Shown here: positions 1 to 12,671 of the stretch, piece by piece
Layout of the letters: every line of letters begins with the position of its first letter
Numbering within the stretch: the stretch's first letter is position 1
Assembly (NCBI RefSeq): GCF_023100685.1
Contig: NZ_CP090064.1
Span: forward strand, 3,987,501 to 4,051,500
Direction: 5' to 3'
From: Proteus vulgaris
Lineage (GTDB): Bacteria; Pseudomonadota; Gammaproteobacteria; Enterobacterales; Enterobacteriaceae
Length of the DNA: 64,000 nt
Notes under the pieces: model-generated
Told to the model about the DNA's origin: nothing
The model's database searches: none
What the model saw: the letters and a program-made list of their open reading frames with translations, nothing else
Made by a program: the position numbers and the translations under genes

Positions 1-241
1 CCATATGGGTTCATCCGATAGCGCAAGGTCCGAAGAGCCCCTGCTTTGGTCCGTAGACGTCATGCGGTATTAGCCACCGTTTCCAGTAGTTATCCCCCTC
101 TATCGGGCAGATCCCCATACATTACTCACCCGTCCGCCGCTCGTCAGCAAGAAAGCAAGCTTTCTCCTGTTACCGCTCGACTTGCATGTGTTAGGCCTGC
201 CGCCAGCGTTCAATCTGAGCCATGATCAAACTCTTCAATTA
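1..241 (-). rRNA. rrs: 16S ribosomal RNA, 5' end (partial)
   Basis: The reverse complement begins with the universal 16S 5' end (AATTGAAGAGTTTGATC) and continues through the V1 and V2 regions. The gene runs off the left edge of the window, so only about 240 of roughly 1540 bases are present. Variable positions fit Proteus. It is transcribed away from purH, the same divergent arrangement as rrnE-purHD in E. coli. The exact mature 5' base is uncertain by one or two positions. Confidence 0.97.
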
Positions 242-447
242 AAAGTGTTTGATGCTCAAAGAAATCGAAAACTTAGCTATTCATAAATGAATTTACTTTT
301 GTTGTTCACTCTTCAAGACTTGATACATCTAATATTTTAGAAGATATCGTCTCTGCGAGTGCCCACACAGATTGTCTGATAATTTGTTAAAGAGCAGTGC
401 AACATTTGCTGCCGTTTCCGGTCTTCTGCGTTGTTGCGAGGAGGTGC
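242..447 (-). promoter_or_regulatory. rrn leader with boxA antitermination signal
   Basis: This is the transcribed leader between promoter P2 and the 16S gene. Bases 384-396 read TGCTCTTTAACAA on the minus strand, the boxA element recognised by the NusB-S10 antitermination complex. It is followed by the GACAATCTGTGTGGGCACT segment typical of enterobacterial rrn leaders, which pairs in the RNase III processing stem. The 431-739 reading frame that crosses this region is not a gene. Confidence 0.9.
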
Positions 448-475
448 ATTCTACATCTTCCTCATTCAGTGTCAA
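448..475 (-). promoter_or_regulatory. rrn P2 promoter
   Basis: Minus strand: -35 TTGACA at 470-475, 16-base spacer, -10 TAGAAT at 448-453. The position just ahead of the leader matches P2 of enterobacterial rRNA operons. Confidence 0.85.
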
Positions 476-560
476 GCGTTTATTTTCAAGGCTTTTCACT
501 TTTTTTCTTTGTTCTCTCGGCTAACTCACTTAGCGTGGTTTGCCGTGACAACGAGGACGC

Positions 561-610
561 ATTATAGGGAGTTTTCTGAGGCTGGCAATAGTTTTTTTAA
601 GAAAAAAAAT
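561..610 (-). promoter_or_regulatory. rrn P1 promoter with UP-like element
   Basis: Minus strand: -35 TTGCCA at 583-588, 16-base spacer, -10 TATAAT at 561-566. The -10 lies inside CTCCCTATAATGCG, the same core as E. coli rrn P1, and is followed by a G+C-rich discriminator expected for ppGpp control. An A/T tract at about 590-610 sits where the UP element should be. Fis sites probably lie further upstream but cannot be placed by eye. Confidence 0.88.
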
Positions 611-641
611 CGTTTGCTTAATTCCACAGCAAAACCCCTAG

Positions 642-672
642 TTATACGCACTTATCAACAATTTTATCCACA
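642..672 (+). promoter_or_regulatory. Cluster of three DnaA-box-like 9-mers
   Basis: Three direct 9-mers lie in a row: TTATACGCA (642-650), TTATCAACA (652-660) and TTATCCACA (664-672). The last is a perfect DnaA box and the other two each differ at one position. They lie between rrn P1 and the PurR operator. Function is inferred from sequence only. Confidence 0.45.
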
Positions 673-704
673 GATGTCCTTTTTACATAAAATTAGCATG
701 TCAA

Positions 705-726
705 ACGCAATCGTTTGCGTTATTAT
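705..726 (+). promoter_or_regulatory. PurR operator of purHD
   Basis: ACGCAATCGTTTGCGT at 705-720 is a near-perfect 16-base PurR palindrome, one base from the ideal ACGCAAACGTTTGCGT. TATTAT at 721-726 could be the -10 of the purHD promoter, which would place the operator over the promoter core. In E. coli, PurR bound to hypoxanthine or guanine represses purHD in the same way. Confidence 0.85.
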
Positions 727-858
727 GAGGGCCTATTAAGTAAGATTGATTTTGTGTCCATCTTCTGAAATGTTAGTTAAGCAAACACAATTTCACTGTA
801 TTAATGTGATTTAACTTCATCATTACTACCGTTATACCAAACCCAAGGGATAAAACTC

Positions 859-2448
859 ATGCAACATCTTCGTCCTATCCGCCGTGCGCTTTTAAGTGTG
901 TCTGATAAAGCAGGTATTTTAGAATTTGCTAAAGCGCTTGTTGAAAGAAACGTAGAACTATTATCTACAGGTGGAACTGCACGTCTATTAGCAGAAGCTG
1001 GCTTACCTGTTATCGAAGTTTCCGATTATACCGGTTTCCCAGAAATGATGGATGGCAGGGTAAAAACGCTGCACCCTAAAGTACATGGTGGCATTTTAGG
1101 TCGCCGTGGACAAGACGATGCAATTATGGAAGAACATGAAATTCGTCCTATCGATATGGTCGTCGTAAATCTTTATCCTTTCGCTAAAACGGTAGCTCGC
1201 CCAGATTGCTCATTAGCAGATGCTGTAGAGAATATCGATATTGGTGGACCAACAATGGTTCGCTCAGCAGCGAAAAATCATAAAGACGTTACGATTGTAG
1301 TAAATAGTAATGACTATGAAAGAGTGATTGAAGAAATGGATAATCACGAAAACAGTCTTACGTTAGATACTCGTTTTGATTTAGCGATTAAAGCCTTTGA
1401 ACACACAGCCGCTTATGACGGAATGATTGCTAACTACTTCGGTCAGAAAGTTGCACCTTATTATGGTGATACTTCACAACCATCAGGCACTTTCCCTCGT
1501 ACCTTGAATCTGAACTATATAAAGAAGCAAGATATGCGTTATGGCGAAAATGCGCACCAGCAAGCTGCTTTCTATATAGAAGAGAATATAGAAGAAGCAT
1601 CTATTGCCACTGCAAACCAATTACAAGGCAAAGCGCTTTCTTATAACAACATTGCTGATACTGATGCGGCATTAGAATGTGTGAAATCATTTTCCGAGCC
1701 TGCATGCGTTATTGTGAAACATGCAAATCCTTGCGGTGTTGCAATTGCGAACACGCTCGAACAAGCATATGACAATGCATTTAAAACTGATCCAACCTCT
1801 GCATTTGGTGGCATTATCGCATTCAATCGTCCATTAGATGCAAAAACAGCAAGTGCGATCATCGAACGCCAGTTTGTTGAAGTGATCATTGCTCCTTCTA
1901 TTAATGAAGATGCACTACCAATTTTAGAAACAAAACCAAATGTTCGTGTATTAGCCTGTGGTCAATGGCAAGAGCCAAAACCTGCTTTTGACTTCAAACG
2001 AGTCAACGGTGGGCTTTTAGTTCAAGATCGTGATTTAGGCATGGTTAAAGAAGAAAACTTAAGAGTAGTTACTCAACGCCAACCAAGTGAACGCGAACTT
2101 AAAGATGCACTCTTCTGCTGGAAAGTGGCTAAATTTGTAAAATCAAATGCCATTGTTTACGCTAAAAATGATATGACAGTCGGTATTGGTGCAGGACAAA
2201 TGAGCCGAGTATATTCTGCAAAAATTGCAGGTATAAAAGCTGCTGATGAAGGTTTAGAAGTTGCAGGTTGCGCCATGGCTTCAGATGCATTCTTCCCATT
2301 CAGAGATGGCATTGATGCGGCAGCACTTGCCGGTGTAACTTGTGTTATTCAACCTGGTGGCTCAATTCGTGATGATGAAGTGATTGCCGCTGCCAATGAA
2401 CACAACATCGCAATGATTTTCACCAATATGCGTCACTTCCGTCATTAA
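859..2448 (+). CDS. purH: Bifunctional AICAR transformylase / IMP cyclohydrolase
   Basis: Catalyses the last two steps of de novo purine synthesis: formylation of AICAR by 10-formyl-tetrahydrofolate, then ring closure to IMP. The 529-residue length equals that of E. coli PurH. Residues 1 to about 200 form the cyclohydrolase (MGS-like) domain and the rest the transformylase domain, with the catalytic Lys-His pair in KHANPCGVA (K287, H288). The start follows an AGGGATAAA-type ribosome site. purD begins 12 bases after the stop, so the two form an operon behind the PurR box at 705-720. Cytoplasmic. Confidence 0.98.
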   Translation: MQHLRPIRRALLSVSDKAGILEFAKALVERNVELLSTGGTARLLAEAGLPVIEVSDYTGFPEMMDGRVKTLHPKVHGGILGRRGQDDAIMEEHEIRPIDMVVVNLYPFAKTVARPDCSLADAVENIDIGGPTMVRSAAKNHKDVTIVVNSNDYERVIEEMDNHENSLTLDTRFDLAIKAFEHTAAYDGMIANYFGQKVAPYYGDTSQPSGTFPRTLNLNYIKKQDMRYGENAHQQAAFYIEENIEEASIATANQLQGKALSYNNIADTDAALECVKSFSEPACVIVKHANPCGVAIANTLEQAYDNAFKTDPTSAFGGIIAFNRPLDAKTASAIIERQFVEVIIAPSINEDALPILETKPNVRVLACGQWQEPKPAFDFKRVNGGLLVQDRDLGMVKEENLRVVTQRQPSERELKDALFCWKVAKFVKSNAIVYAKNDMTVGIGAGQMSRVYSAKIAGIKAADEGLEVAGCAMASDAFFPFRDGIDAAALAGVTCVIQPGGSIRDDEVIAAANEHNIAMIFTNMRHFRH

Positions 2449-2460
2449 TAGGATATTGAT

Positions 2461-3750
2461 ATGAAGATTTTGATTATTGGTAATGGCGGTCGTGAGCACG
2501 CTTTAGCATGGAAAGCGGTTCAATCCCCGCTTGCAACACACGTTTTTGTTGCGCCAGGTAATGCGGGAACTGCATTAGAGAAAGGTGTGCAAAATGTTGC
2601 AATTAGCGCAACGGATATTCCGTCATTACTGACATTCGCACGAAAAAATAAAATTGATTTAACCATTGTTGGCCCGGAAGCACCACTTGTTATTGGTGTT
2701 GTTGATGCGTTTAAAGATGCAGGGCTGACTATTTTTGGCCCGACAAAAGGTGCAGCTCAGTTAGAAGGCTCAAAAGCCTTCACTAAAGATTTTTTAGCAC
2801 GCCACAATATTCCAACAGCGGATTATCAAAATTTCACTGAAATAGCCCCTGCACTAGAGTATTTAAATAAAGTAGGCGCACCAATTGTTATCAAAGCCGA
2901 TGGTTTAGCAGCAGGAAAAGGCGTTATTGTTGCAATGACGCAATCTGAGGCTGAAAATGCTATAAAAAATATGCTAGCAGGTAATGCCTTTGGAGATGCT
3001 GGGCATCGCATTGTTATTGAAGAATTTCTTGATGGTGAAGAAGCCAGTTTTATCGTCATGGTTGATGGTGAACACGTTATTCCAATGGCAACAAGTCAAG
3101 ATCATAAACGTGTTGGTGATGGTGATACTGGCCCTAATACTGGTGGGATGGGCGCTTACTCGCCTGCCCCCGTTGTCACTAATGAAATCCACCAGCAAGT
3201 AATGGAAAAAATCATTTACCCAACAGTAAAAGGCATGGCTTCTGAAGGTCATCGTTATCAGGGTTTTCTTTATGCTGGGCTGATGATTGATAAACAAGGC
3301 GTTGCAAAAGTTATCGAATTTAACTGTCGTTTTGGCGATCCAGAAACTCAACCTATTATGATGCGTATGCAATCTGACTTAGTTGAGCTTTGTTTAGCTG
3401 GAGCAAAAGGCAATTTAAAAGGTAAAGATTCTGTTTGGGACCCTCGTCCTGCTTTAGGTATTGTTATTGCGGCTGGCGGCTATCCTGCTGATTATCGCCA
3501 AGGGGATATTATCGAAGGCTTAACAGCAACATCGTCCAAAACCGGAAAAGTATTTCAAGCAGGAACAACTCTGAATAATGAAGGTGAAGTTATCACTGCT
3601 GGCGGAAGAGTGCTATGTGCGACGGCATTAGGTGATGATATCGAGCAAGCGCAAAAAAATGCTTATGCTTTAGCGGAAGGTATTCATTGGAATGGCGCTT
3701 TTTATCGTCATGATATTGGTTATCGTGCAATTGCGCGTTTAAAGAAGTAA
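2461..3750 (+). CDS. purD: Phosphoribosylamine-glycine ligase (GAR synthetase)
   Basis: ATP-dependent joining of glycine to 5-phosphoribosylamine, step two of purine synthesis. The protein is 429 residues, the E. coli length. The N-terminal domain opens with IIGNGGREHALAWK, and the ATP-grasp core carries GGMGAYSPAP and FNCRFGDPETQ, typical of this family. It is the second gene of the purHD operon and ends 27 bases from the convergent yjaH gene. No convincing terminator is visible in that gap. Confidence 0.98.
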   Translation: MKILIIGNGGREHALAWKAVQSPLATHVFVAPGNAGTALEKGVQNVAISATDIPSLLTFARKNKIDLTIVGPEAPLVIGVVDAFKDAGLTIFGPTKGAAQLEGSKAFTKDFLARHNIPTADYQNFTEIAPALEYLNKVGAPIVIKADGLAAGKGVIVAMTQSEAENAIKNMLAGNAFGDAGHRIVIEEFLDGEEASFIVMVDGEHVIPMATSQDHKRVGDGDTGPNTGGMGAYSPAPVVTNEIHQQVMEKIIYPTVKGMASEGHRYQGFLYAGLMIDKQGVAKVIEFNCRFGDPETQPIMMRMQSDLVELCLAGAKGNLKGKDSVWDPRPALGIVIAAGGYPADYRQGDIIEGLTATSSKTGKVFQAGTTLNNEGEVITAGGRVLCATALGDDIEQAQKNAYALAEGIHWNGAFYRHDIGYRAIARLKK

Positions 3751-3777
3751 GTCACTAAATACAGCAGAAGGGAGTGA

Positions 3778-4470
3778 TCACAAGCTCTCTTTTGTTGGCT
3801 CCCATTTGCAGAAATCATGGTCGGCTACCATAAGCAACTGTTTACCTTCTGGTGAATCAAGCCAAGCAACATAAGAAGGTTTACTTGGATTACGTGTTCT
3901 CGTTTTTAACCAGCGTTGTTCTGGCCCTTCAAATGAAACACTCACTTTCTCGCCAGCACATGTTGTCATTGTATTTTGATACCAGACACCCTGTACTAAG
4001 TTCACTTTTCCAATAGTCAGCGCTTCGCTGATTTCACGTTCTTTACTTGCAGCAAACACCATTCTTAAACGCTCATCTTCTGTTAATGCTCGTTTTTGCT
4101 TCTGACTTTCCTGTTGCATGAAAATGACTTCACCACGTTTATTTAAACGAAGGTGCCAAGATGAGGGATCATTTTGATTAACCACTTCAGAACGGACTTG
4201 CCAAAGCTTATTCTGGCGATACTCATAGAATGTGATGATAGTTTCTGGCTTTTTATAAAAGCTATAAACGCTCATGATCACTTGAGGCTCTGACGTTTTA
4301 TTATTTAAACGCCATAGTCGCACAACACCTTCATCTGCAATGTACCCTGTTGCAGAAAATTCAGGGAGTTGTACTGTCGAAGAGCAGGCGCTGAGCAAAA
4401 AAGCTGATCCTATTGCTAACAGCCCCTGTCGTTTCAACAAAAGGGGAGTAAATCCCCCTCTATTGTTCAT
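3778..4470 (-). CDS. yjaH: DUF1481 family lipoprotein (YjaH-like)
   Basis: About 230 residues. The N-terminus has a hydrophobic stretch ending in LLSAC, a lipobox that predicts signal peptidase II cleavage and lipid attachment at the cysteine. The rest matches the DUF1481/YjaH family, whose function is unknown. It follows hupA at close range on the same strand, as in E. coli, so co-transcription is likely. The frame can be extended to a TTG at 4479, but the ATG at 4470 is preferred. No strong ribosome site supports either start. Confidence 0.85.
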   Translation of the reverse strand: MNNRGGFTPLLLKRQGLLAIGSAFLLSACSSTVQLPEFSATGYIADEGVVRLWRLNNKTSEPQVIMSVYSFYKKPETIITFYEYRQNKLWQVRSEVVNQNDPSSWHLRLNKRGEVIFMQQESQKQKRALTEDERLRMVFAASKEREISEALTIGKVNLVQGVWYQNTMTTCAGEKVSVSFEGPEQRWLKTRTRNPSKPSYVAWLDSPEGKQLLMVADHDFCKWEPTKESL

Positions 4471-4484
4471 TCCGTTCAAAGGAA

Positions 4485-4757
4485 TTATTTTACTGCGTCT
4501 TTCAGTGCTTTACCGGCAGTAAATGCAGGAACATTAGCTGCTGCAATTTTAATTTCTTTACCAGTTTGAGGGTTACGACCAGTACGCTCAGCACGGTGAT
4601 TTACCTTGAATGTACCGAAACCAACTAACTGTACAGAATCGCCTTCTTTCAGAGCTCCTGTTACTGAGTCGATAAACGCTTCAATAGCAGCTTTTGCCTG
4701 AGTTTTTGTCAGATCCGCTTTTTCAGCAACTGATTCGGTTAATTCAGCTTTGTTCAT
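4485..4757 (-). CDS. hupA: DNA-binding protein HU, alpha subunit
   Basis: A 90-residue nucleoid protein that binds and bends DNA without sequence specificity, as an HU-alpha homodimer or a heterodimer with HU-beta. It starts [14 protein letters not shown] and carries the DNA-intercalating arm motif [12 protein letters not shown]. Sequence and location (yjaG-hupA-yjaH) distinguish it from hupB, which lies next to lon in enterobacteria. A 190-base upstream region separates it from yjaG and probably holds its own promoter. Confidence 0.96.
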   Translation of the reverse strand: MNKAELTESVAEKADLTKTQAKAAIEAFIDSVTGALKEGDSVQLVGFGTFKVNHRAERTGRNPQTGKEIKIAAANVPAFTAGKALKDAVK

Positions 4758-4947
4758 AAAATAGTCCTTAAAGTATGTTTTATCGTTTGAAAAACATCTG
4801 GTGAAAAAACTTAACTTATCTTTTTAAGAAGATGAATTAAGTAAAACACCTGAGCCACTTCTTTTCGTACCCAATGTAGAACATACACGGGGGTGATGTG
4901 AAGTCTTTAAACGTCGCTTTTCAAGCACCAAATCACGTTTTTCTGAT

Positions 4948-5538
4948 TTAGTGCGTTAATTCTATACCGATATTGCTCATTCCTGCTTCACGAAGGTCTG
5001 CACGTAGACCTTTAATCAGCTCGATATCTCTTTCTTCACACTCTACAAGTAGGCGGTAAATTTCCCATTGGATATCGAATTCTTCAATAACAACAGGCAG
5101 TGATCTTAGCTCTTCTTCGCTCATTTCTCTTTCTGCTTGTGTCATTTCAAGTGAAGCAACCGTCCCTACTGATAATTTGCTGACTTCAATAGCATGACTT
5201 AGCGATTCACCGCTTAAACGAGAGTGAACAACTTCACTCAAGGCGACACAGGCATCAATCGCTGGATAGACGCCGTAAATATCAAATTGAGATGCATCAG
5301 GAATAGCTTCTTCTAACTTCTCTAATTGAGAATCAAAATTCACTTTTGCATCTTTCACCGTTAAAGTTTCCCAAACCAGATCGAGAATACGGCGATAAAG
5401 CGTTGGATCAGCAAATCCTGTTTCACGACAAAATACCTGATAATTTGGATACATTCGCTCACACAGGCACGCCATAAACGTCAGGTGTTGCCAAGCCTCT
5501 AGCTTTTCTAAACGTAAATGGATTGGGTTCTTCAACAT
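4948..5538 (-). CDS. yjaG: DUF416 family protein YjaG
   Basis: 196 residues, the same length as E. coli YjaG, cytoplasmic and largely alpha-helical by composition. It belongs to the DUF416 family, for which I know no established function. It starts MLKNPIHLRLEKLEAWQHL and sits between nfi and hupA as in E. coli, all on one strand. It lies 74 bases downstream of nfi. Confidence 0.92.
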   Translation of the reverse strand: MLKNPIHLRLEKLEAWQHLTFMACLCERMYPNYQVFCRETGFADPTLYRRILDLVWETLTVKDAKVNFDSQLEKLEEAIPDASQFDIYGVYPAIDACVALSEVVHSRLSGESLSHAIEVSKLSVGTVASLEMTQAEREMSEEELRSLPVVIEEFDIQWEIYRLLVECEERDIELIKGLRADLREAGMSNIGIELTH

Positions 5539-5612
5539 TCGTGATTACTCATTTTCTTAACTTAGGCGCAGTTTACCTGAAAATTAAAAATATCCACATA
5601 TTTCCCGGTCAT

Positions 5613-6281
5613 TTAGAGCTTATTCTTATTCAACTGCTCAAATAATCGCCTATTTGAAGCAATACCATCAGCCCAACGCGTTGGTTCTGGCAATCGATAC
5701 CCTTTCATACACAACTCAACCCACTGCAAAGCACCTTCCATACTCACTTTATGACCCGGAGATATATACAGGGGTTTACATTTTTTCTTACTGCGATAAA
5801 TCCACCCTATTTGCTCATTCTTATCCATCAATGGCTCATGACTTCCCATATCTTCATTGACCGCCCGATCAGTACCACATAAACGACTTTTTGCTACGCC
5901 AATAGTAGGCGTGTCTACTAATAAACCAAAATGGCTGGCAACACCCAGCCTTCTAGGATGAGCGATACCTTGCCCATCGACAAAAATAAGAGAAGGTTTC
6001 TGTTTAATTAATTGCCAAGCAGACAGTAATGCTGGGCACTCTCGAAATGAAAGTAAACCAGGGATGTAAGGAAGAGTTGTAGATATTCGCGCGATTTGGT
6101 ATTCAAGAATTTCAAAAGAAGGGTAATGCATTATCACGATGGCAGCGCGAGTGACTGCGCCACCATCTTCAAAACCAACATCAGCACCAGCAATATAAGT
6201 AGGCATTGTAAATTGGTCTGTCAAAATAACTTGTTGAGCTTTTTCTGTCTGCTCCTGACGCAATTGTGAGGTATTAATCAT
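5613..6281 (-). CDS. nfi: Endonuclease V
   Basis: Repair nuclease that nicks DNA one base 3' of deaminated adenine (hypoxanthine) and other lesions. The start is set at MINTSQL (222 residues), because the upstream extension has no counterpart in E. coli Nfi (223 residues). Conserved blocks include AGADVGF (first metal-binding Asp), [23 protein letters not shown] and [12 protein letters not shown]. The start overlaps the hemE stop by 8 bases, so the two are translationally linked. Confidence 0.95.
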   Translation of the reverse strand: MINTSQLRQEQTEKAQQVILTDQFTMPTYIAGADVGFEDGGAVTRAAIVIMHYPSFEILEYQIARISTTLPYIPGLLSFRECPALLSAWQLIKQKPSLIFVDGQGIAHPRRLGVASHFGLLVDTPTIGVAKSRLCGTDRAVNEDMGSHEPLMDKNEQIGWIYRSKKKCKPLYISPGHKVSMEGALQWVELCMKGYRLPEPTRWADGIASNRRLFEQLNKNKL

Positions 6282-7347
6282 TATCCTGATGATAAGGCTT
6301 CGATAAACGGTGAACCGCATCAATAAATGCACCAGCATGCTCTGGTGGAACATCTTGATGAATACCGTGCCCAAGATTAAAGACATGACCGTTGCCTTTA
6401 CCAAACCCAGCAAGAATAGTTTCGACTTCTTGCTCTATTCTAGCTGGTGGCGCATACAGCATAGAAGGATCCATATTACCTTGTAAGGCTACTTTATCCC
6501 CTACTCGACGACGTGCATCTTCGATATCAATCGTCCAATCTAGCCCTAATGCATCACAACCTGTTGCTGCCATTGCTTCTAGCCAACGACCGCCACCTTT
6601 AGTAAATAAGGTTACAGGAACTTTTCTTCCATCGTATTCGCGAATAAGACCATCAACAATCTTATGCATGTAGTGTAATGAGAAAAGTTGGTAATCACGT
6701 CCTGTTAGTACACCACCCCATGTATCAAAGATCATGATGGATTGTGCACCCGCTTTAATTTGAGCATTCAAATAAAGGATAACGCTATCTGCGAGTTTAT
6801 CCAGTAATAGATGTAGTGCTTGTGGCTCTGCGTACATCATTTTTTTTATTTTTGTGAAGGCCTTACTACTTCCACCTTCCACCATGTAGGTTGCCAGTGT
6901 CCAAGGGCTTCCCGAAAAACCGATTAATGGCACACTGCCTTGCAATGCATGACGAATTGCACGTACTGCATTCATTACATAGCCAAGTTCGTCTTCAGGA
7001 TCAGGAATTGGCAGTTTTTGAATATCGGCAAGGCTATTTATTGGGGACTTAAAACGAGGTCCTTCACCAGTTTCAAAGTAAAGGCCTAGCCCCATTGCAT
7101 CAGGGATAGTTAAAATATCAGAAAATAAAATAGCGGCATCTAAAGGAAAGCGTCTTAAAGGCTGTAATGTCACTTCACATGCCAATTCTGTATTTTTGCA
7201 CAATGAGATGAAATCCCCCGCCTGTGCCCGTGTTTCCTTATACTCAGGAAGATATCTGCCTGCCTGACGCATCATCCAAACTGGGGTGACATCAACAGGT
7301 TGGCGCAGCAACGCACGTAAATAGCGGTCGTTTTTCAACTCACTCAT
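6274..7347 (-). CDS. hemE: Uroporphyrinogen decarboxylase
   Basis: Removes four carboxyl groups from uroporphyrinogen III to give coproporphyrinogen III in haem synthesis. 357 residues, against 354 in E. coli. The start is [14 protein letters not shown], which aligns with the E. coli N-terminus. The signature [15 protein letters not shown] lies near residues 22-36 and ILFSD holds the catalytic Asp. It overlaps nfi by 8 bases downstream and lies 88 bases after nudC, as in the E. coli nudC-hemE-nfi-yjaG row. Confidence 0.98.
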   Translation of the reverse strand: MSELKNDRYLRALLRQPVDVTPVWMMRQAGRYLPEYKETRAQAGDFISLCKNTELACEVTLQPLRRFPLDAAILFSDILTIPDAMGLGLYFETGEGPRFKSPINSLADIQKLPIPDPEDELGYVMNAVRAIRHALQGSVPLIGFSGSPWTLATYMVEGGSSKAFTKIKKMMYAEPQALHLLLDKLADSVILYLNAQIKAGAQSIMIFDTWGGVLTGRDYQLFSLHYMHKIVDGLIREYDGRKVPVTLFTKGGGRWLEAMAATGCDALGLDWTIDIEDARRRVGDKVALQGNMDPSMLYAPPARIEQEVETILAGFGKGNGHVFNLGHGIHQDVPPEHAGAFIDAVHRLSKPYHQDND

Positions 7348-7435
7348 GACTAACTCCATTAACAGTAATAGGGCCGCAAAATAGTATGTATTGTAACATG
7401 CTGGAAAAATAACTGTTGGCAGACAACGCCTTTAT

Positions 7436-8221
7436 TTAGTTCTTTTCTTTATCTTGTCTAATATTCGCTATCGTATCTTCTATTAAGCGTCGCGCAATAG
7501 TATCTGGAGGTGGGATCTGTGGTAGTTGATCGTAACGATACCAAGCCGCACTGGTTAATTCAGAAGGATCATGGCGCAACTCTCCTCCATCGTAATCAGC
7601 CAAAAACCCCATCATTAAAGAATGAGGGAACGGCCAAGGTTGAGAGGATACGTAGCGAATATTACGAATACGAATATTACTTTCTTCAAATACTTCGCGA
7701 GCGACGGCCTCTTCTAAGGTTTCACCAACCTCAACAAAACCAGCGAGCACAGTATAAAGAGGGGAATGCTTATGCCTAACATGATGTGCGAGTAAAATTT
7801 TATCTTCATGACGAATACCCACAATAATACAAGGGGCAATCTGTGGGTAATAACGTTCATGACAGTTATCGCATAAACAAGCCCATTCACTCTCACTATG
7901 GCGCATTTTAGAACCACAATAGCCACAAAAACGATGAGAACGATAAAACTCTGCTAACTGAACACCACGACCCACTAGTTTAAATAAATTCTCATCTTGC
8001 GAGGCGATAAGCCTTGGCGAACACATATCGTTATCCATTTTTCCATGAATAAGCCAAACAGTTTCACCCTGCCATTCACCAACAATTTTGGCGTGTTGAC
8101 CAACTAGCTCCCAATCCTTTGCAAAACCAAAAGGGAGTTCACCTTTCGGTAACCACACTCGCCCACCGAGGCTGACTGTCCACCAGCCTTTCTCTGATCC
8201 CGTTAACGTATATAAATGCAT
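7436..8221 (-). CDS. nudC: NADH pyrophosphatase / NAD-capped RNA hydrolase NudC
   Basis: Nudix hydrolase that cleaves NAD(H) and removes the NAD cap from RNA. The frame shows a zinc-binding four-Cys cluster (CGYCGSK and [10 protein letters not shown]), the Nudix box [20 protein letters not shown], and SQPWPFPHS, the motif specific to this subfamily. The ATG at 8221 (MHLYTL) is preferred because GGATAG lies about ten bases upstream. An in-frame TTG at 8239 would add MDRIII, which resembles the MDRII start of E. coli NudC, so the longer form is possible. The rsd gene that accompanies nudC in E. coli is absent here. Confidence 0.93.
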   Translation of the reverse strand: MHLYTLTGSEKGWWTVSLGGRVWLPKGELPFGFAKDWELVGQHAKIVGEWQGETVWLIHGKMDNDMCSPRLIASQDENLFKLVGRGVQLAEFYRSHRFCGYCGSKMRHSESEWACLCDNCHERYYPQIAPCIIVGIRHEDKILLAHHVRHKHSPLYTVLAGFVEVGETLEEAVAREVFEESNIRIRNIRYVSSQPWPFPHSLMMGFLADYDGGELRHDPSELTSAAWYRYDQLPQIPPPDTIARRLIEDTIANIRQDKEKN

Positions 8222-8367
8222 AATGATAATTCTATCCAAAATAATGATATAGAATTAAGGATACTCTCTTTAGTAAGACCCTCTCAATGTATTATGATTA
8301 TTCTCTATAATTTATTAACATTCAAAAGGGGTTTCATAAATTTTATTTATAATAAAGGAATGCTAAT

Positions 8368-9048
8368 ATGACTGATAAAACCCAAAATAAAATTGCGATT
8401 TTTGATTTAGATGAAACGCTTTTAGCGGGTGATTCTAGTCGTTTATGGACACGTTATTTATGGGATAAAAAAATAGTCACTGATCCTCATTTCCTAAAAC
8501 TAGACGAACAAATGATTGCAGACTATTACGCCGAAAAGCTGGATATAAACCAATATCTTTTTCAACATCTAGCATATTTTAAGCATCATAATATAGATAA
8601 AATAAATCATTGGATTAATGACTTTACTGAAACAAAAATTCAGCCTCTGCTTTACCCACAAGGAATATCAATAATTACACAATATCGGCAGCAAAATATT
8701 CCCGTTATGATTATTTCAGCAACAATGTCCTTTCTCGTTCACGCTATTGCAAAACAACTCAATGTGGATGTTTCAATGGGTATTGATATGCAAATTAAGG
8801 ACAATCATTACACTGGATTTATTGAAGGTATTCCTACCTTTCGAGAAGGAAAGGTTGAGCGTTTAAATCAATGGAAAGAAGCCAATAACATTAATAGTTT
8901 TTATGTTTGTTTCTATACTGATTCATCTAATGACCTTCCATTATGTTACCAAGCGGATCGTGTTATCGCAGTTAATGCAGATAAAAAATTAACTCAAGTT
9001 TCGGATGAAAAAGCGTGGGAACAGCAACATTGGAATTTAAATAAATAA
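8368..9048 (+). CDS. HAD-IB family phosphatase (SerB-like)
   Basis: A 226-residue HAD-superfamily hydrolase of the phosphoserine-phosphatase-like IB class. Motif I is FDLDET (nucleophile D13, acid D15), motif II is ISAT (S117-T119), motif III uses K162, and motif IV is YTDSSND (D185, D189). All catalytic positions are intact, so activity is likely. The substrate cannot be read from sequence. It occupies the place between nudC and thiC where E. coli carries rsd. It stands alone, 128 bases from the divergent nudC, with an AAAGGA ribosome site. Confidence 0.85.
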   Translation: MTDKTQNKIAIFDLDETLLAGDSSRLWTRYLWDKKIVTDPHFLKLDEQMIADYYAEKLDINQYLFQHLAYFKHHNIDKINHWINDFTETKIQPLLYPQGISIITQYRQQNIPVMIISATMSFLVHAIAKQLNVDVSMGIDMQIKDNHYTGFIEGIPTFREGKVERLNQWKEANNINSFYVCFYTDSSNDLPLCYQADRVIAVNADKKLTQVSDEKAWEQQHWNLNK

Positions 9049-9060
9049 CCCATGCTGGAC

Positions 9061-9088
9061 TTGTAGTTTTCAAAATCTTTCATATACT
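9061..9088 (+). promoter_or_regulatory. Probable thiC operon promoter
   Basis: TTGTAG at 9061-9066 and TATACT at 9083-9088 are separated by 16 bases. This would start transcription just ahead of the TPP riboswitch. Assigned by eye. Confidence 0.5.
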
Positions 9089-9098
9089 GGACTTCTTC

Positions 9099-9206
9099 TT
9101 GTCGGAGTGCCTAGTGTTTATAAGGCTATTATAAACACAGGCTGAGACCGTTAATTCGGGATCCGCGGAACCTGATCGGGTTAATACCCGCGAAGGGAAC
9201 AAGAGT
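9099..9206 (+). promoter_or_regulatory. TPP riboswitch (thi-box)
   Basis: Contains the conserved core: GTCGGAGTGC at the 5' side, GGCTGAGACC, the CGGAACCTGATC block, and the closing GAAGGGAACAAG. Thiamine pyrophosphate binding should lower expression of the thiC operon. Downstream, CTGTCG at 9254-9259 can pair with CGACAG at 9305-9310 ahead of the thiC ribosome site (AGGAAA, 9334-9339), a plausible expression platform. Confidence 0.95.
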
Positions 9207-9326
9207 GATTCGACCTTTTGATAGCTTCATCCGTATATTTTTTATACGCCTATCTGTCGATACTCCCTGCGACCTCCAGACAAGCATTTTTCTCAATATT
9301 CACCCGACAGGCTACAGCCTGCATGA

Positions 9327-11921
<2,595 letters not shown>

Positions 11922-11928
<7 letters not shown>

Positions 11929-12671
11929 ATGATAATGATTTTATGCGTTATAGCCGACAAGTGATGTTAGAAGATATTGGCCTAGAGGGTCAAAACAAAC
12001 TTCAACAAGCAAGAGTACTGATTGTTGGACTTGGTGGATTAGGCTCTCCCGCATCACTTTATCTTGCTGGGGCAGGTATTGGTGAGCTTATTTTAGTTGA
12101 TGATGATAAGTTGCACGTTTCTAATCTACAGCGCCAAATTCTTTATCGCACTCAAGATATTCCTGAAGCAAAATCGGATATTGCAAAGCAAGCTTTGCTT
12201 GCTTTAAATCCAGATATAAAAGTCACTTCTTATAAACAACGTATTGATGATGATTCATTACTTAAATTAGTTAAAGAGGTCGATTTAGTTTTAGATTGCA
12301 CTGATAACATGCTCACACGCCAAGCGATTAATCGTGCTTGTGTTGCACAACAAATTCCACTTATTAGTGGTAGTGCCGTAGGGTTTAGTGGCCAGCTTAT
12401 GGTGTTTGAACCTCCTTTTACGCATGGTTGCTATCACTGCCTCTATCCCGATGAAACAGAACCACAGCGAAATTGTAAAACAGCCGGAATTCTAGGCCCT
12501 GTCGTAGGTGTTATTGGTACACTTCAAGCACTTGAAGCCATTAAGCTACTCTCTGATTTACCTAGTTCTCTAAGTGGAAAGCTACGCCTTTTCGATGGTA
12601 GAAAACAAAATTGGAGTACTTTACGTTTAACACCATCAACAACATGTCCTGTTTGTCGAGGGTTAGCATGA
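11922..12671 (+). CDS. thiF: ThiS adenylyltransferase ThiF
   Basis: E1-like enzyme that adenylates the C-terminus of the sulfur carrier ThiS. 249 residues. [17 protein letters not shown] near residue 37 is the nucleotide-binding loop. Zinc-binding Cys pairs appear in CYHC and CPVC, and RNCKTAG holds the Cys equivalent to E. coli C184. It overlaps thiE at 11922-11928 and thiS begins inside its last codons. Confidence 0.97.

Noticed and set aside
431..739. 102-codon ORF on the plus strand
   Set aside because: It spans the rrn P1/P2 promoters, the DnaA boxes and the PurR operator; no ribosome site or family resemblance.
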